Assembly (NCBI GenBank): GCA_030604405.1
Contig: JAUVVY010000002.1
Coordinates: 1 to 64,000, forward strand
DNA from: a bacterium
GTDB lineage: Bacteria > Armatimonadota > Zipacnadia > Zipacnadales > UBA11051
Direction: 5' to 3'
Length of the DNA stretch: 64,000 bases
Part shown: in pieces, positions 24,880 through 32,441 of the stretch
How the letters are laid out: every line of letters starts with the position of its first letter
Numbering within the stretch: position 1 is the first letter of the stretch
Notes under the pieces: generated by a model
Databases searched by the model: none
Seen by the model: the letters and a program-made list of their open reading frames with translations, nothing else
Told to the model about the DNA's origin: nothing
Position numbers and translations under genes: made by a program

Positions 24880-25809
24880 ATGCTCAACCTGAACACTCCG
24901 TCGGACGGCAGCATCACTATCAGTGAACTCGTGGCTGAGTACATCGACGACTGTCGCATCAGGAATCTCAGCCCCCAAACGATACTGTGGTATCGAACAC
25001 GCCTATCCCTATTCTTCGCCGATGTATGGGAAGATGAGTTGGCCTCAGTCACGGTGCGGCAGATGAGGGGGACGCTCCTGTCGATGCCGGAGTCACGGGA
25101 GGCGTCAACCGTCAACGGATACCTCAGGGCTGCGAAGGCGATGATGAATTACGCCATCGACAATGACTACGCAGTTGGGATCAACCCACGCCGTCTGAAG
25201 AAGATGAAGGAGCCAAGGAAGGTTCCGCCCTGCTTCTCGGTTGAGCAGGTGCAGGCGATGCTGAGACAACCCGATCTGTCAACCTTCATCGGCCTCAGGG
25301 ACCTAACGATGATGAGCGTTCTGTTGGACTGCGGTTTGCGGCTTAGCGAGTTGACTGGCCTGCTCGTGGCAGATGTGTGCATTCCCTATGCGACAGTGCG
25401 TGGGAAGGGCTCAAAGCAGAGGATCGTGGCGATGTCAGATGAGATGACCAAGCGGCTACGGAAATACCTGCGGGCGAGACAGCGGGTGGTAGCGAAGTCA
25501 AGAAGCGATGTGTCATTCCTGTTCCCGTCCCGCTACGGCAGGAGACTGAACAGCCGCACGGTGGATGGCATCTTGAAGAGATATGGTGGGATGGGAGGGG
25601 TCGAGGGGGTGCGGGTCTCCGCCCACACTTGGAGGTTCACATACACCACGCTGGCCCTTCGGGCCGGGATGTCCCTTACCTCCCTCCAGACTTGTCTCGG
25701 GCACGCCACGCTTGCGGTTACGAGGCATTATGCGGTTGTGAATGACACCGATGCGTTCAGCGATGCAAGGGCTTGCTCTCCGTTAGCGAATCTGCCGAAG
25801 CGTCGATAG
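24880..25809 (+). CDS. Tyrosine recombinase / integrase (XerC/D-like)
   Basis: 309 residues. The N-terminal SAM-like core-binding domain (about 10-95) reads ISELVAEYIDDCRIRNLSPQTILWYRTRL. The catalytic domain holds the full set: Arg in LLDCGLRLSELTGL, Lys in VRGKGSKQRIV, H-x-x-R in SAHTWRFT, His in LGHATLAVT and Tyr in RHYAVV. It therefore should be active in strand exchange. The gene follows the second tRNA-Leu-like copy and is the only integrase in the island, so it probably targets the tRNA-Leu 3' end. GGAGC lies 5 bases upstream of ATG. A hairpin at 25851-25870 separates it from the convergent RusA-like gene. Confidence 0.92.
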   Translation: MLNLNTPSDGSITISELVAEYIDDCRIRNLSPQTILWYRTRLSLFFADVWEDELASVTVRQMRGTLLSMPESREASTVNGYLRAAKAMMNYAIDNDYAVGINPRRLKKMKEPRKVPPCFSVEQVQAMLRQPDLSTFIGLRDLTMMSVLLDCGLRLSELTGLLVADVCIPYATVRGKGSKQRIVAMSDEMTKRLRKYLRARQRVVAKSRSDVSFLFPSRYGRRLNSRTVDGILKRYGGMGGVEGVRVSAHTWRFTYTTLALRAGMSLTSLQTCLGHATLAVTRHYAVVNDTDAFSDARACSPLANLPKRR

Positions 25810-25850
25810 GTGATGGTCGACGGGGGACGACGGCGAAGCCGCATTCGCAC

Positions 25851-25870
25851 AGCCCTCATCAACGAGGGCT
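25851..25870. terminator. Hairpin between convergent genes
   Basis: AGCCCTC and GAGGGCT form a 7-bp stem with a 6-base loop between the integrase stop and the RusA-like stop. It could serve both strands. No T-tract is present. Confidence 0.4.
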
Positions 25871-26303
25871 ACAGTCCGTCGTCGCCTTCGAGACCGACGG
25901 TGTAGAAGGGCCTCGGATCGCCGACGACCTTGCTGGCACAGATGAATACAACTTGGTGGTCGTCGTCGATAGCGATGGGCCTGCTGGGATGGGCCCCGGC
26001 GTTCTCCAAGGCACTCCACTCGTCGCCGAGCGTCGCCTTGGTATCGGCGGCCATCAGGCCGTCGCAGATGCCAGCTACAAACGTGTCGAGATCACCAGTC
26101 TGCCGAGTGTTGCTCGGCCCGGTGTGAACGACGATGCAGAGGCGAATATCTCGTTGCAGCACGGGACTGTCACCGAGTTCAGCGAGTGCAGCCCTCCGCA
26201 GACTGATGAGGCCTGGTATCTCGCGGGCGTTGCCCCACATCGAGATGGCCCCGCTTTTCTTGGGCGGCAGCCCATCGACCCTGAATGCGTAACATCGTGT
26301 CAC
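25869..26303 (-). CDS. RusA-like Holliday junction resolvase family protein
   Basis: About 144 residues from GTG 26303, which has GGGAGGT 5 bases upstream; an ATG at 26306 is only 2 bases from it. The order VDGLPPKK, then TRQTGDLDTFVAGICDGLMAA, then IAIDDDHQVVFICASKVVGDPRPFYTVGLEG matches the RusA pattern. That pattern is two Asp in a DLD motif, a further Asp one helix later, then a D-D-x-x-V strand followed by K. RusA enzymes cut Holliday junctions and are common in prophages. This fits a mobile element. The start overlaps the stop of a truncated lipoprotein leader. Confidence 0.65.
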   Translation of the reverse strand: MTRCYAFRVDGLPPKKSGAISMWGNAREIPGLISLRRAALAELGDSPVLQRDIRLCIVVHTGPSNTRQTGDLDTFVAGICDGLMAADTKATLGDEWSALENAGAHPSRPIAIDDDHQVVFICASKVVGDPRPFYTVGLEGDDGL

Positions 26304-26440
26304 CATCTACCTCCCTCAGGCATCGGCGTCCTCCCGCCTCCGTCTGCTCCGTTTTGTCCTCCGTCTCCGCAACCTGCGATTAGCATTAGGGTAACGACAA
26401 ATGAGACTAAGCAGGCACTATTCGGCAAGGATCTACGCAT
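26301..26440 (-). pseudogene. Truncated copy of the lipoprotein gene's 5' end
   Basis: The frame starts MRRSLPNSACLVSF and runs through the lipobox LMLIAGC, nearly the same as the intact lipoprotein at 23776-24519. After a short Gly/Asp tether it diverges and stops after 46 codons (TGA at 26303-26301). That stop overlaps the GTG start of the RusA-like gene. It could still make a 23-residue lipopeptide, but it looks like a remnant left by duplication and replacement. Confidence 0.8.
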
Positions 26441-26461
26441 CGGCCTCCCCTTCTTCCTCTC

Positions 26462-26620
26462 GGCGAGAGATGCAACTAGTTGTATCTCAAGTCTATCATA
26501 TCAGGAACGTTTGTCAACACAGAATATGGCACTGCTGGAGTGGCGGAATTGGCACAGACATGGGACCTAGAATCCCAAGGGCTTCGGCCCGTCGCGGTTC
26601 GCGTCAGGGGTCCGGCACCA
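26462..26620 (+). repeat. Long direct repeat, copy 2
   Basis: Counterpart of 24541-24699, ending exactly at the last CCA of the degenerate tRNA-like sequence. The next base begins the stop codon of the adjacent membrane-protein gene, so this is the island's right border. Confidence 0.9.
26534..26620 (+). pseudogene. tRNA-Leu(TAG)-like pseudogene
   Basis: Third tRNA-Leu-type copy, 87 bases, TAG anticodon. It has two D-stem mismatches (GCG/GAC), T-stem mismatches (CGCGG/CAGGG), a changed T loop (TTCGCGT) and a G-G clash in the acceptor. It cannot fold as a normal tRNA. The damage increases from copy 1 to copy 3. Confidence 0.85.
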
Positions 26621-28861
26621 TTAGACGTTTTGTCCCCGGCGGCGCCTGCGAGCGTTTAGCCAGAACACCAGAGCCATGGCCATCAACACCGCGGTGGCAA
26701 TGCTCAGCCCCAGGCCGATGTCATAATCCCACGGCTCGAAGCTCAGCCTGACCTGGTGCGTGCCTGGCGGGACGGGCATCTGCATGAAGAAGCCGCCCGG
26801 GTGGGCAAGCTGTAGCGGAATCGGCTGTGCGTCAACCGTAGCAAGCCACCCCGGGTAGTGGCTCTGCATGATGAATAGTGTCGCCTGCCGTGGGGCGGTG
26901 AAATCGAGCAAGAATTCTCCCGGGCCCGGACTGCGACATTCGACCGGTTGCAGCTCGTATGGCCCGCCGACCGGCGCAGGCCTGAGGAAGTTCCCTGGGC
27001 TCAGTAGCGTCTGATTGCAGAGAAAGAACGAGCCGACACAGTCGGGATTCTCGTAGAGATAAGGCCGCGAGGGGTCGGGCTGTATCCACGGCGGGCCAAG
27101 ATCGTGCGGGGACATAGTAATCCACTTGATGCCCAGGCGGGTGCAGAAGTCGGCCAGTCGGTATGGATCGGATACCGTGCGGCGAAGTTGGACGTCAGTG
27201 TGCAGGGCCGCTGCGGGTAGAACGGCGTCGCCGACCAGAGCACTGGGAATGCCATAGACCGAGCAGGCATTCTCGGCCAAACGGTCGCGCCAGTCAATCA
27301 CCCGGGTCTTTGACGTGCTCACGGGAGGCCAGGTTGGTGTTGTGCCCTCCAGGCAGGCGACCTTTTCACCGGAGTGAACGGTACGGCTGAGACAGAGCCG
27401 GGCGGCTTGTGGCGGATCGGTCCAGAACTCCATCGGCACAGTGCGGTTGAGCATGAGCCAGAGAAGGCTCAACTGGGCCACAGTGCAGAAAATGACAACC
27501 CAGGCGAGCCGAACGCCGGAGAGCCTGGCGCCAGCGATGGTGATAGTCACAAGCAGCAGCGCAATGCATGCCAGCGAGGCCTCAAGCCATGTTGTTGGAG
27601 GCGAGCCAAGAGTGCATGTGGCGACGCAAAGGAGGAGCGCCACCGCCGCTATTGTTGCGCCTGTTCTGACGCGGCTGGATGGCGTTGCGGGGTTTCTGAT
27701 GAGGAATTGCATGTAGTCGGCGGCAAGCAGCGCCAGGCCGAGAGAGACCAATAGCACATTGCGCGCCGGCACGCGGAAGATGGAGAATGGCGGAATATGC
27801 GCTAGAAGATGGTAAAGCGGCGTGTTGCCCCCCAGCATCAGCAGCGTGCCGATGACAACCAGCGCCACAGCATAGCGCATGCGCAGGTTCCATTTGCGCG
27901 GCGTGAGTAGACTCAATATAGCCAGGAGAATTGCCGCAATGCCGACATAGCCGAGGCTCTCCCAATATGCGGTGCCCATCTGGGTCTTGAGCCCGGCTGC
28001 GGGGAGGATGAAGCGGGGGAAGTCGGCCCACTGGAAGCTGCCGGAGGTGATGAAGTCATAATGTCCTGCAGGCTCGGGGCGGGGAAAGAGCTTCGAAGAG
28101 TAGTACAGCGGCACGACTTGCGCCGCACCCAGAAGCACTCCACCGCCCAGCACCAGAATCGCCCTGCCCACCAGGCTCCCAATCGGAGCAAGCTGCGATT
28201 TTTCGCTCCGCCACGCCACGAGTGCGTAAATGACTATCATCAGAACGGCGAGCCAGACGTATTGCGGGTGTCCGCCAAGAAAGCTGAGAGCCAGGGCGGC
28301 TGCGCCTGCCAACGCCCAGGGCCACGGCCTGTCCTTGCGAAGCCACTGTGTAGCCAGCCATAGCGTTATGAAAATGTGGCTGAGGCCCATGACGACATTG
28401 ATGTGAATCTGGTGGGCGGCCATGACCCCGCCGCCGCCCACGCAAAGTGCCAGCAGCAAAGCAGGCAAGACGCCCAGGCCGAGGGCGAGGGCAAGCAAGT
28501 AGGCGGCGAGACAGGCTGTGAAGGCGTGCAGGATCAAGGACGCCCGGTACGCTGTTGACCAGTGTAGGATGCGGTAGAGGATCAGGTTCGGCGGATAGAG
28601 CATCGCCGACGGGCCGGAGCCGTGCTGGTAATAGCCACTGCCCAGGTCTTTGTTCCACAAAGCTATGCGTCCCTGCTGCAGCCGCGTGCCATAGTGACGC
28701 ATCTGTGGTATAGTATGGCGGCCGACATCGTCTTGATACGGCATGCGGCCGAGCAGGAACTGGAAATTGACACCGATGCAGTAGAGCAGCAGAAAGCCTA
28801 CTGCAAATATGTGAGGACGCAAGCCAGCTTTTGGTGGGTCTGCAGGAATCGGCATAGACAC
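26621..28861 (-). CDS. YfhO-family multi-pass membrane protein
   Basis: 746 residues with about 12 membrane spans and a large extracytoplasmic C-terminal beta domain closed by a last helix (IGLGLSIATAVLMAMALVFWL). Typical YfhO/GT-C features are MPYQDDVGRHTIPQM...WNKDLGSGYYQHGSGPSAMLYPPNLIL after the first helix and the FIMQSHYPGWLATVDAQPIPL...PPGTHQVRLSFEP domain near the end. Family members are thought to transfer sugars from lipid-linked donors to wall polymers or proteins. GTG 28861 and ATG 28855 are both possible starts. The stop codon abuts the island border. It is divergent from the HD gene across 68 bases. Confidence 0.8.
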   Translation of the reverse strand: MSMPIPADPPKAGLRPHIFAVGFLLLYCIGVNFQFLLGRMPYQDDVGRHTIPQMRHYGTRLQQGRIALWNKDLGSGYYQHGSGPSAMLYPPNLILYRILHWSTAYRASLILHAFTACLAAYLLALALGLGVLPALLLALCVGGGGVMAAHQIHINVVMGLSHIFITLWLATQWLRKDRPWPWALAGAAALALSFLGGHPQYVWLAVLMIVIYALVAWRSEKSQLAPIGSLVGRAILVLGGGVLLGAAQVVPLYYSSKLFPRPEPAGHYDFITSGSFQWADFPRFILPAAGLKTQMGTAYWESLGYVGIAAILLAILSLLTPRKWNLRMRYAVALVVIGTLLMLGGNTPLYHLLAHIPPFSIFRVPARNVLLVSLGLALLAADYMQFLIRNPATPSSRVRTGATIAAVALLLCVATCTLGSPPTTWLEASLACIALLLVTITIAGARLSGVRLAWVVIFCTVAQLSLLWLMLNRTVPMEFWTDPPQAARLCLSRTVHSGEKVACLEGTTPTWPPVSTSKTRVIDWRDRLAENACSVYGIPSALVGDAVLPAAALHTDVQLRRTVSDPYRLADFCTRLGIKWITMSPHDLGPPWIQPDPSRPYLYENPDCVGSFFLCNQTLLSPGNFLRPAPVGGPYELQPVECRSPGPGEFLLDFTAPRQATLFIMQSHYPGWLATVDAQPIPLQLAHPGGFFMQMPVPPGTHQVRLSFEPWDYDIGLGLSIATAVLMAMALVFWLNARRRRRGQNV

Positions 28862-28929
28862 TCTCGAAATTCAACAGGGATGGACGATAGACCTGCTGAG
28901 GGCGACCCACACTTACCGGAGGTGATAGT

Positions 28930-29481
28930 GTGACACGCGATGACGCAATGCAACTGCTTACGGAATTTACGAAGAACCCGAACCTGGTGAAGCATGCGCT
29001 GGCTGTAGAAGCCGCCATGCGGGCCTATGCGCGGCGGTTTGGTAAGGACGAGGAGACATGGGGACTGGTCGGGCTGCTGCACGACTTTGACTACGAGATG
29101 TATCCGGATCCCGCCGACCATCCATTCAAAGGCGCTGAGATTCTTCGCGAGCGAGGCTGGCCGGAAGAGATCGTGGAAGCTGTGGTGGCACATGCTGACT
29201 ACGGCGGCATTGAACGCGACACCGATCTCAAGAAAAGCATCTACGCTGTTGACGAGTTGACGGGCCTTATCGTTGCCACAGCACTGGTACGTCCGGACAA
29301 GAAACTCCAAAGCGTGAAAGTCAGCTCGGTCAAGAAGAAGTTCAAGAGTAAGGGCTTCGCCGCCTCCGTTGACAGAGACCTTATCAGCCGAGGTGCAGAG
29401 GAGCTGGGCGACAGCCTCGACGAACTGATAGAGGTCGTCCTCGAGGCGATGCAGGGAATCGCTGAGGAGCTGGAGCTGTAG
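28930..29481 (+). CDS. HD (HDIG) domain phosphohydrolase-like protein
   Basis: 183 residues. Metal-ligand motifs follow the HD order: His in LVKHALAVEAAM, HD in GLLHDFDYEMYPD, His in HPFKGAEIL and His/Asp in VVAHADYGG. The C-terminal third is Lys-rich then acidic. Such small HDIG proteins hydrolyse phosphorylated nucleotides or act as regulators; the substrate is unknown. The start is GTG 28930, with GGAGGTGA 5 bases upstream. The next gene begins 3 bases after the stop, so the two are co-translated. Confidence 0.85.
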   Translation: MTRDDAMQLLTEFTKNPNLVKHALAVEAAMRAYARRFGKDEETWGLVGLLHDFDYEMYPDPADHPFKGAEILRERGWPEEIVEAVVAHADYGGIERDTDLKKSIYAVDELTGLIVATALVRPDKKLQSVKVSSVKKKFKSKGFAASVDRDLISRGAEELGDSLDELIEVVLEAMQGIAEELEL

Positions 29482-29484
29482 TCC

Positions 29485-30462
29485 ATGCCGCCCAAGCGTT
29501 TGTTTGATGCGCCGAGGAATGAATCCGGCCGGGTACTCATAGAGTCAGAGAATATCACGCCGCCGCGCCGCAGCAGCGGACTGTGCGGGCTGGCTGTGTG
29601 CTTGCAGTCGGCTCTGCAGGCGGCCTCGCTGGCGGTTTCCTACGCGGAACTGATGGGCTTGCTCAATGCCGCTTTCTTGCTGCGAGTTGATGAGGAGTTC
29701 TCCGTTGCAGGGACCGTGGAAAGTCGGTGGGAGCGGCTGGCCGCGGTGCTGGCGGAGTTGGGATTTGGTGAGGCGCAAGTCCGCGAGCAGATGCCAGGGC
29801 CGGAGATAGTCGCCGAGGAACTGGGAAGCGGTCGCCCTCTGCTCGCGCTGGGCTGGGGCGAAGCGAGCGGCGACTGGTCGCTGATCTGTGGGCAGAACGC
29901 TGATGGGGAAAAGTGGTGGGGATATGAGTTCTCTGCTGATCCGGTGCTGGTCAAAGGTGAGGCCAGTTGTCGGATGCTGGTGCAGGTCGGTGGCATGGCG
30001 GGGGATGCAAATATGGCAGCGGCTCGCGACGGGGCGATAGCCGCGGCCGGGAGATTGCGACTGTCCGAGAAAGACCCGGTGAGCGCCTACGAGAAATGGG
30101 CTGAGCTGATGCGGGCTGATAGGCCGTTCCCGGAGGGTCCGCCCGGCGATGAGATGATAATGCGCCACGAATGGCTGACTGATGTACTGCTTGATGCGCG
30201 GTATGCCGCTGTGGATTTTCTGCGGACTGCCGCAGATAGTCTCGGGGAGTTGAGGGCCGAGGAGCTGGTGCAGGCGGCCGACCTTTATGAACAGGTTACA
30301 GGCGTTTTGGAGTCGCGGCAGCCCGGTCTGTTCGAGCCTGTCGTGACAGATGTCCTGCGCGATGCGCAGGTGCGGGACGAGTGGGCAGAACTGCTGCAGG
30401 AGGCGGCGGAGCTGGAAACAGAGGCGTTAGGTATTGTGAAGCGAGTATCCCAGGGACAGTGA
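29485..30462 (+). CDS. Hypothetical protein with possible papain/C39-like N-terminal region
   Basis: 325 residues, cytoplasmic, without signal or membrane helix. The region SSGLCGLAVCLQSALQAASLAVSYAELMGLLNAAFLLRVDE resembles the start of C39/BtrH-type papain folds (G-x-C-x-x-x-x-x-x-x-L followed by 'SYAELMGLSGAAF'-like text). The remaining part alternates a beta region (RPLLALGWGEASGDWSLICGQNADGEKWWGYEF) with a helical C-terminal half (180-325). The catalytic His is not identifiable, so the assignment is weak. ATG lies 3 bases after the HD gene. The CocE-type hydrolase follows 20 bases downstream. Confidence 0.55.
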   Translation: MPPKRLFDAPRNESGRVLIESENITPPRRSSGLCGLAVCLQSALQAASLAVSYAELMGLLNAAFLLRVDEEFSVAGTVESRWERLAAVLAELGFGEAQVREQMPGPEIVAEELGSGRPLLALGWGEASGDWSLICGQNADGEKWWGYEFSADPVLVKGEASCRMLVQVGGMAGDANMAAARDGAIAAAGRLRLSEKDPVSAYEKWAELMRADRPFPEGPPGDEMIMRHEWLTDVLLDARYAAVDFLRTAADSLGELRAEELVQAADLYEQVTGVLESRQPGLFEPVVTDVLRDAQVRDEWAELLQEAAELETEALGIVKRVSQGQ

Positions 30463-30482
30463 ACAGGGAATGGTGAAGCGTC

Positions 30483-32198
30483 ATGCGCAAGTGGCTGCTG
30501 ATAGCGGTCGTACTGATGTTACTGATTGCTGCTGTTTGCACGGCTCAGCGGCCAACATTTGGGCCGCAAACAGTTATGGTGTCGATGCGTGACGGTGTGA
30601 AGCTGGCCACGGACTTATACATAGATCCGCGAGGCGGAGGGCCGTGGCCGGCAGTACTGCTTCGGACCCCCTACGGCAAAGCCACTTCGACAGGGCCGGC
30701 ACGGGGAATAGTGCGTGCAGGCTATGTGTACGTGGTGCAGGATATGCGCGGGCGGTTCGATTCTGAGGGTGAGGATACGCCGTTTCTGACAGATGGCGCC
30801 GGAGAGCTCCAGGACGGCTATGACACCATCGAATGGCTCGCCGGGCAGGAGTGGTGCGATGGAAAAGTGGGGATGCTCGGGGGTTCGGCAAGGGGGATAA
30901 CTCAGTATCTGGCAGCGGCCTCCGCGCCTCCGCCTCTGCGCTGCTGCCGGGTGGGAGCGGCCGCGCCGAGCATCTATCACTACGCCGCGTATTACGGCGG
31001 AGTGTTCCGCCAACAGATGGCAGCGGGCTGGCTGACGGGCCAGAAGTTCCGTCCCGAGTGCCTGGCGCTAGCGAAAGCGCACCCGTCGTACGACGATCTG
31101 TGGCGGCCGGTGAACCTGGCCGAATACGCCGAGCAAGTCAATGTGGCGATGGTCCACCAGGGCGGGTGGTTTGACTGCTTTCAGGGCGGGACCATTTTCG
31201 CCTACGAAACGCTGCAGGAGCATGGCGGCGAAGGCGCGCGCGGAAGTCAGATACTGGTCATCGGTCCTGGTGCGCATGGTACGCCGGACCCCGAGGCGCT
31301 GAAGTTCCCCGAGAACAGCAAGGAAGTTCCATTCCCATACTGGCGCGAGTTTTTCGGCCATTATCTGAAGGGCGAAGACGCCGGCATCATCGAGCAGGGG
31401 CCGCGAGCTTACTACTACGTAATGGGCGCGGTTGGCGAAGAGGGCGCTCCCGGCAACTTCTGGCGAAGCGCGGATCAATGGCCGCCGCCGTCCCAGCAGA
31501 CTGCCTATTACCTGCACGCCGATAAGACGTTTTCTGAGCAGGAGCCGGCTGAGGAAAATGCGGGACTTAGCTACGAATATGACCCGGCAAACCCGGTGGC
31601 GACAATCGGCGGGGCGAATCTGGGGCTGCCAAAAGGCTCAATGGACCAGCGGCCGGCTGAGCAGCGCGAGGATGTACTGGTCTTTACTACACAGCCCCTG
31701 GCCGACGCGATGGAGGTGACCGGCCATCTGCGGGCGGTGCTGTATATTTCATCTGACTGCCCCGATACCGATTTCACGGCCAAGCTCACGGATGTGTATC
31801 CGGACGGCCGCTCGATGCTGATAGTTGACGGCATCCAGCGCGCCAAATACCGCAATTCACTGGAAACGCCGGAGCTGCTGGAGGCCGGGCAGGTCTATCG
31901 CGTCGAGATTGACCTGTGGAGCACCAGCCTCATCTTCAACAGCGGGCACCGCATCCGCGTGGCCATTTCGTCGAGCAACTACCCGCGCTTCTCGGCCAAT
32001 CCCAATACCGGCGCAGCTACCGACGATGGGGAAGAGAAGCGTGTGGCCAGCAACACAATATACATGAGCGGTCAACATGCCTCGCATGTTATACTGCCGG
32101 TGGTGACAGGGATGCGGGATTGGAGCCGCGCCGGGCCAAGGGCTTCTCCGGTTAACTTGGCATTGCGCTTGCTGCCAAGGTCTGTTCAGGGTCGGTAA
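30483..32198 (+). CDS. Secreted CocE/NonD-family (S15) alpha/beta hydrolase
   Basis: 571 residues with a signal peptide (LLIAVVLMLLIAAVCTA). The alpha/beta-hydrolase domain runs about 30-340: TVMVSMRDGVKLATDLYIDP, then VVQDMRGRFDSEGEDTPF, then the nucleophile elbow MLGGSARGITQYLAAA (Ser, usual form GxSYxG) and IGPGAHGT for the His. The C-terminal jelly-roll domain (about 350-571) matches X-Pro dipeptidyl-peptidase C: VTGHLRAVLYISSDCPDTDFTAKLTDVYPDGRSMLI. Family members hydrolyse esters, beta-lactams or peptides. It is third in the HD-unknown-hydrolase run and is followed by a terminator hairpin. Confidence 0.9.
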   Translation: MRKWLLIAVVLMLLIAAVCTAQRPTFGPQTVMVSMRDGVKLATDLYIDPRGGGPWPAVLLRTPYGKATSTGPARGIVRAGYVYVVQDMRGRFDSEGEDTPFLTDGAGELQDGYDTIEWLAGQEWCDGKVGMLGGSARGITQYLAAASAPPPLRCCRVGAAAPSIYHYAAYYGGVFRQQMAAGWLTGQKFRPECLALAKAHPSYDDLWRPVNLAEYAEQVNVAMVHQGGWFDCFQGGTIFAYETLQEHGGEGARGSQILVIGPGAHGTPDPEALKFPENSKEVPFPYWREFFGHYLKGEDAGIIEQGPRAYYYVMGAVGEEGAPGNFWRSADQWPPPSQQTAYYLHADKTFSEQEPAEENAGLSYEYDPANPVATIGGANLGLPKGSMDQRPAEQREDVLVFTTQPLADAMEVTGHLRAVLYISSDCPDTDFTAKLTDVYPDGRSMLIVDGIQRAKYRNSLETPELLEAGQVYRVEIDLWSTSLIFNSGHRIRVAISSSNYPRFSANPNTGAATDDGEEKRVASNTIYMSGQHASHVILPVVTGMRDWSRAGPRASPVNLALRLLPRSVQGR

Positions 32199-32303
32199 AC
32201 ATTAGCAAGCGGGCGAAGGCTGCCTGGACGCGGCGATCGAGTCAACAGGCAGCGGCGTCGGGCTGGCAGCCCCAGCTTCCCGAAGAATTGGTTGAATGAA
32301 ACG

Positions 32304-32339
32304 GTGTCCCCGGGTGGCGTAGCTTGCACTCGGGGACAC
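32304..32339 (+). terminator. Hairpin downstream of the CocE-type hydrolase
   Basis: GTGTCCCCG pairs perfectly with CGGGGACAC (9 bp) around an 18-base loop, followed by TTGTGTGTGT. It lies about 105 bases after the stop and just before the next promoter. Confidence 0.55.
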
Positions 32340-32364
32340 TTGTGTGTGTCGGGGCGGTCAGTCG

Positions 32365-32373
32365 TGCTATAAT
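32365..32373 (+). promoter_or_regulatory. Extended -10 promoter for the large lyase gene
   Basis: TGCTATAAT contains a consensus extended -10 (TGnTATAAT). No good -35 is visible. It lies 68 bases before the ATG at 32442. Confidence 0.6.
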
Positions 32374-32441
32374 GTGGGCGTTAGAAGGCCAGGACGCCGT
32401 GGCCGGGGCCGCAAGTGCTACGGGCCTGAAGAGGTGGTCTG

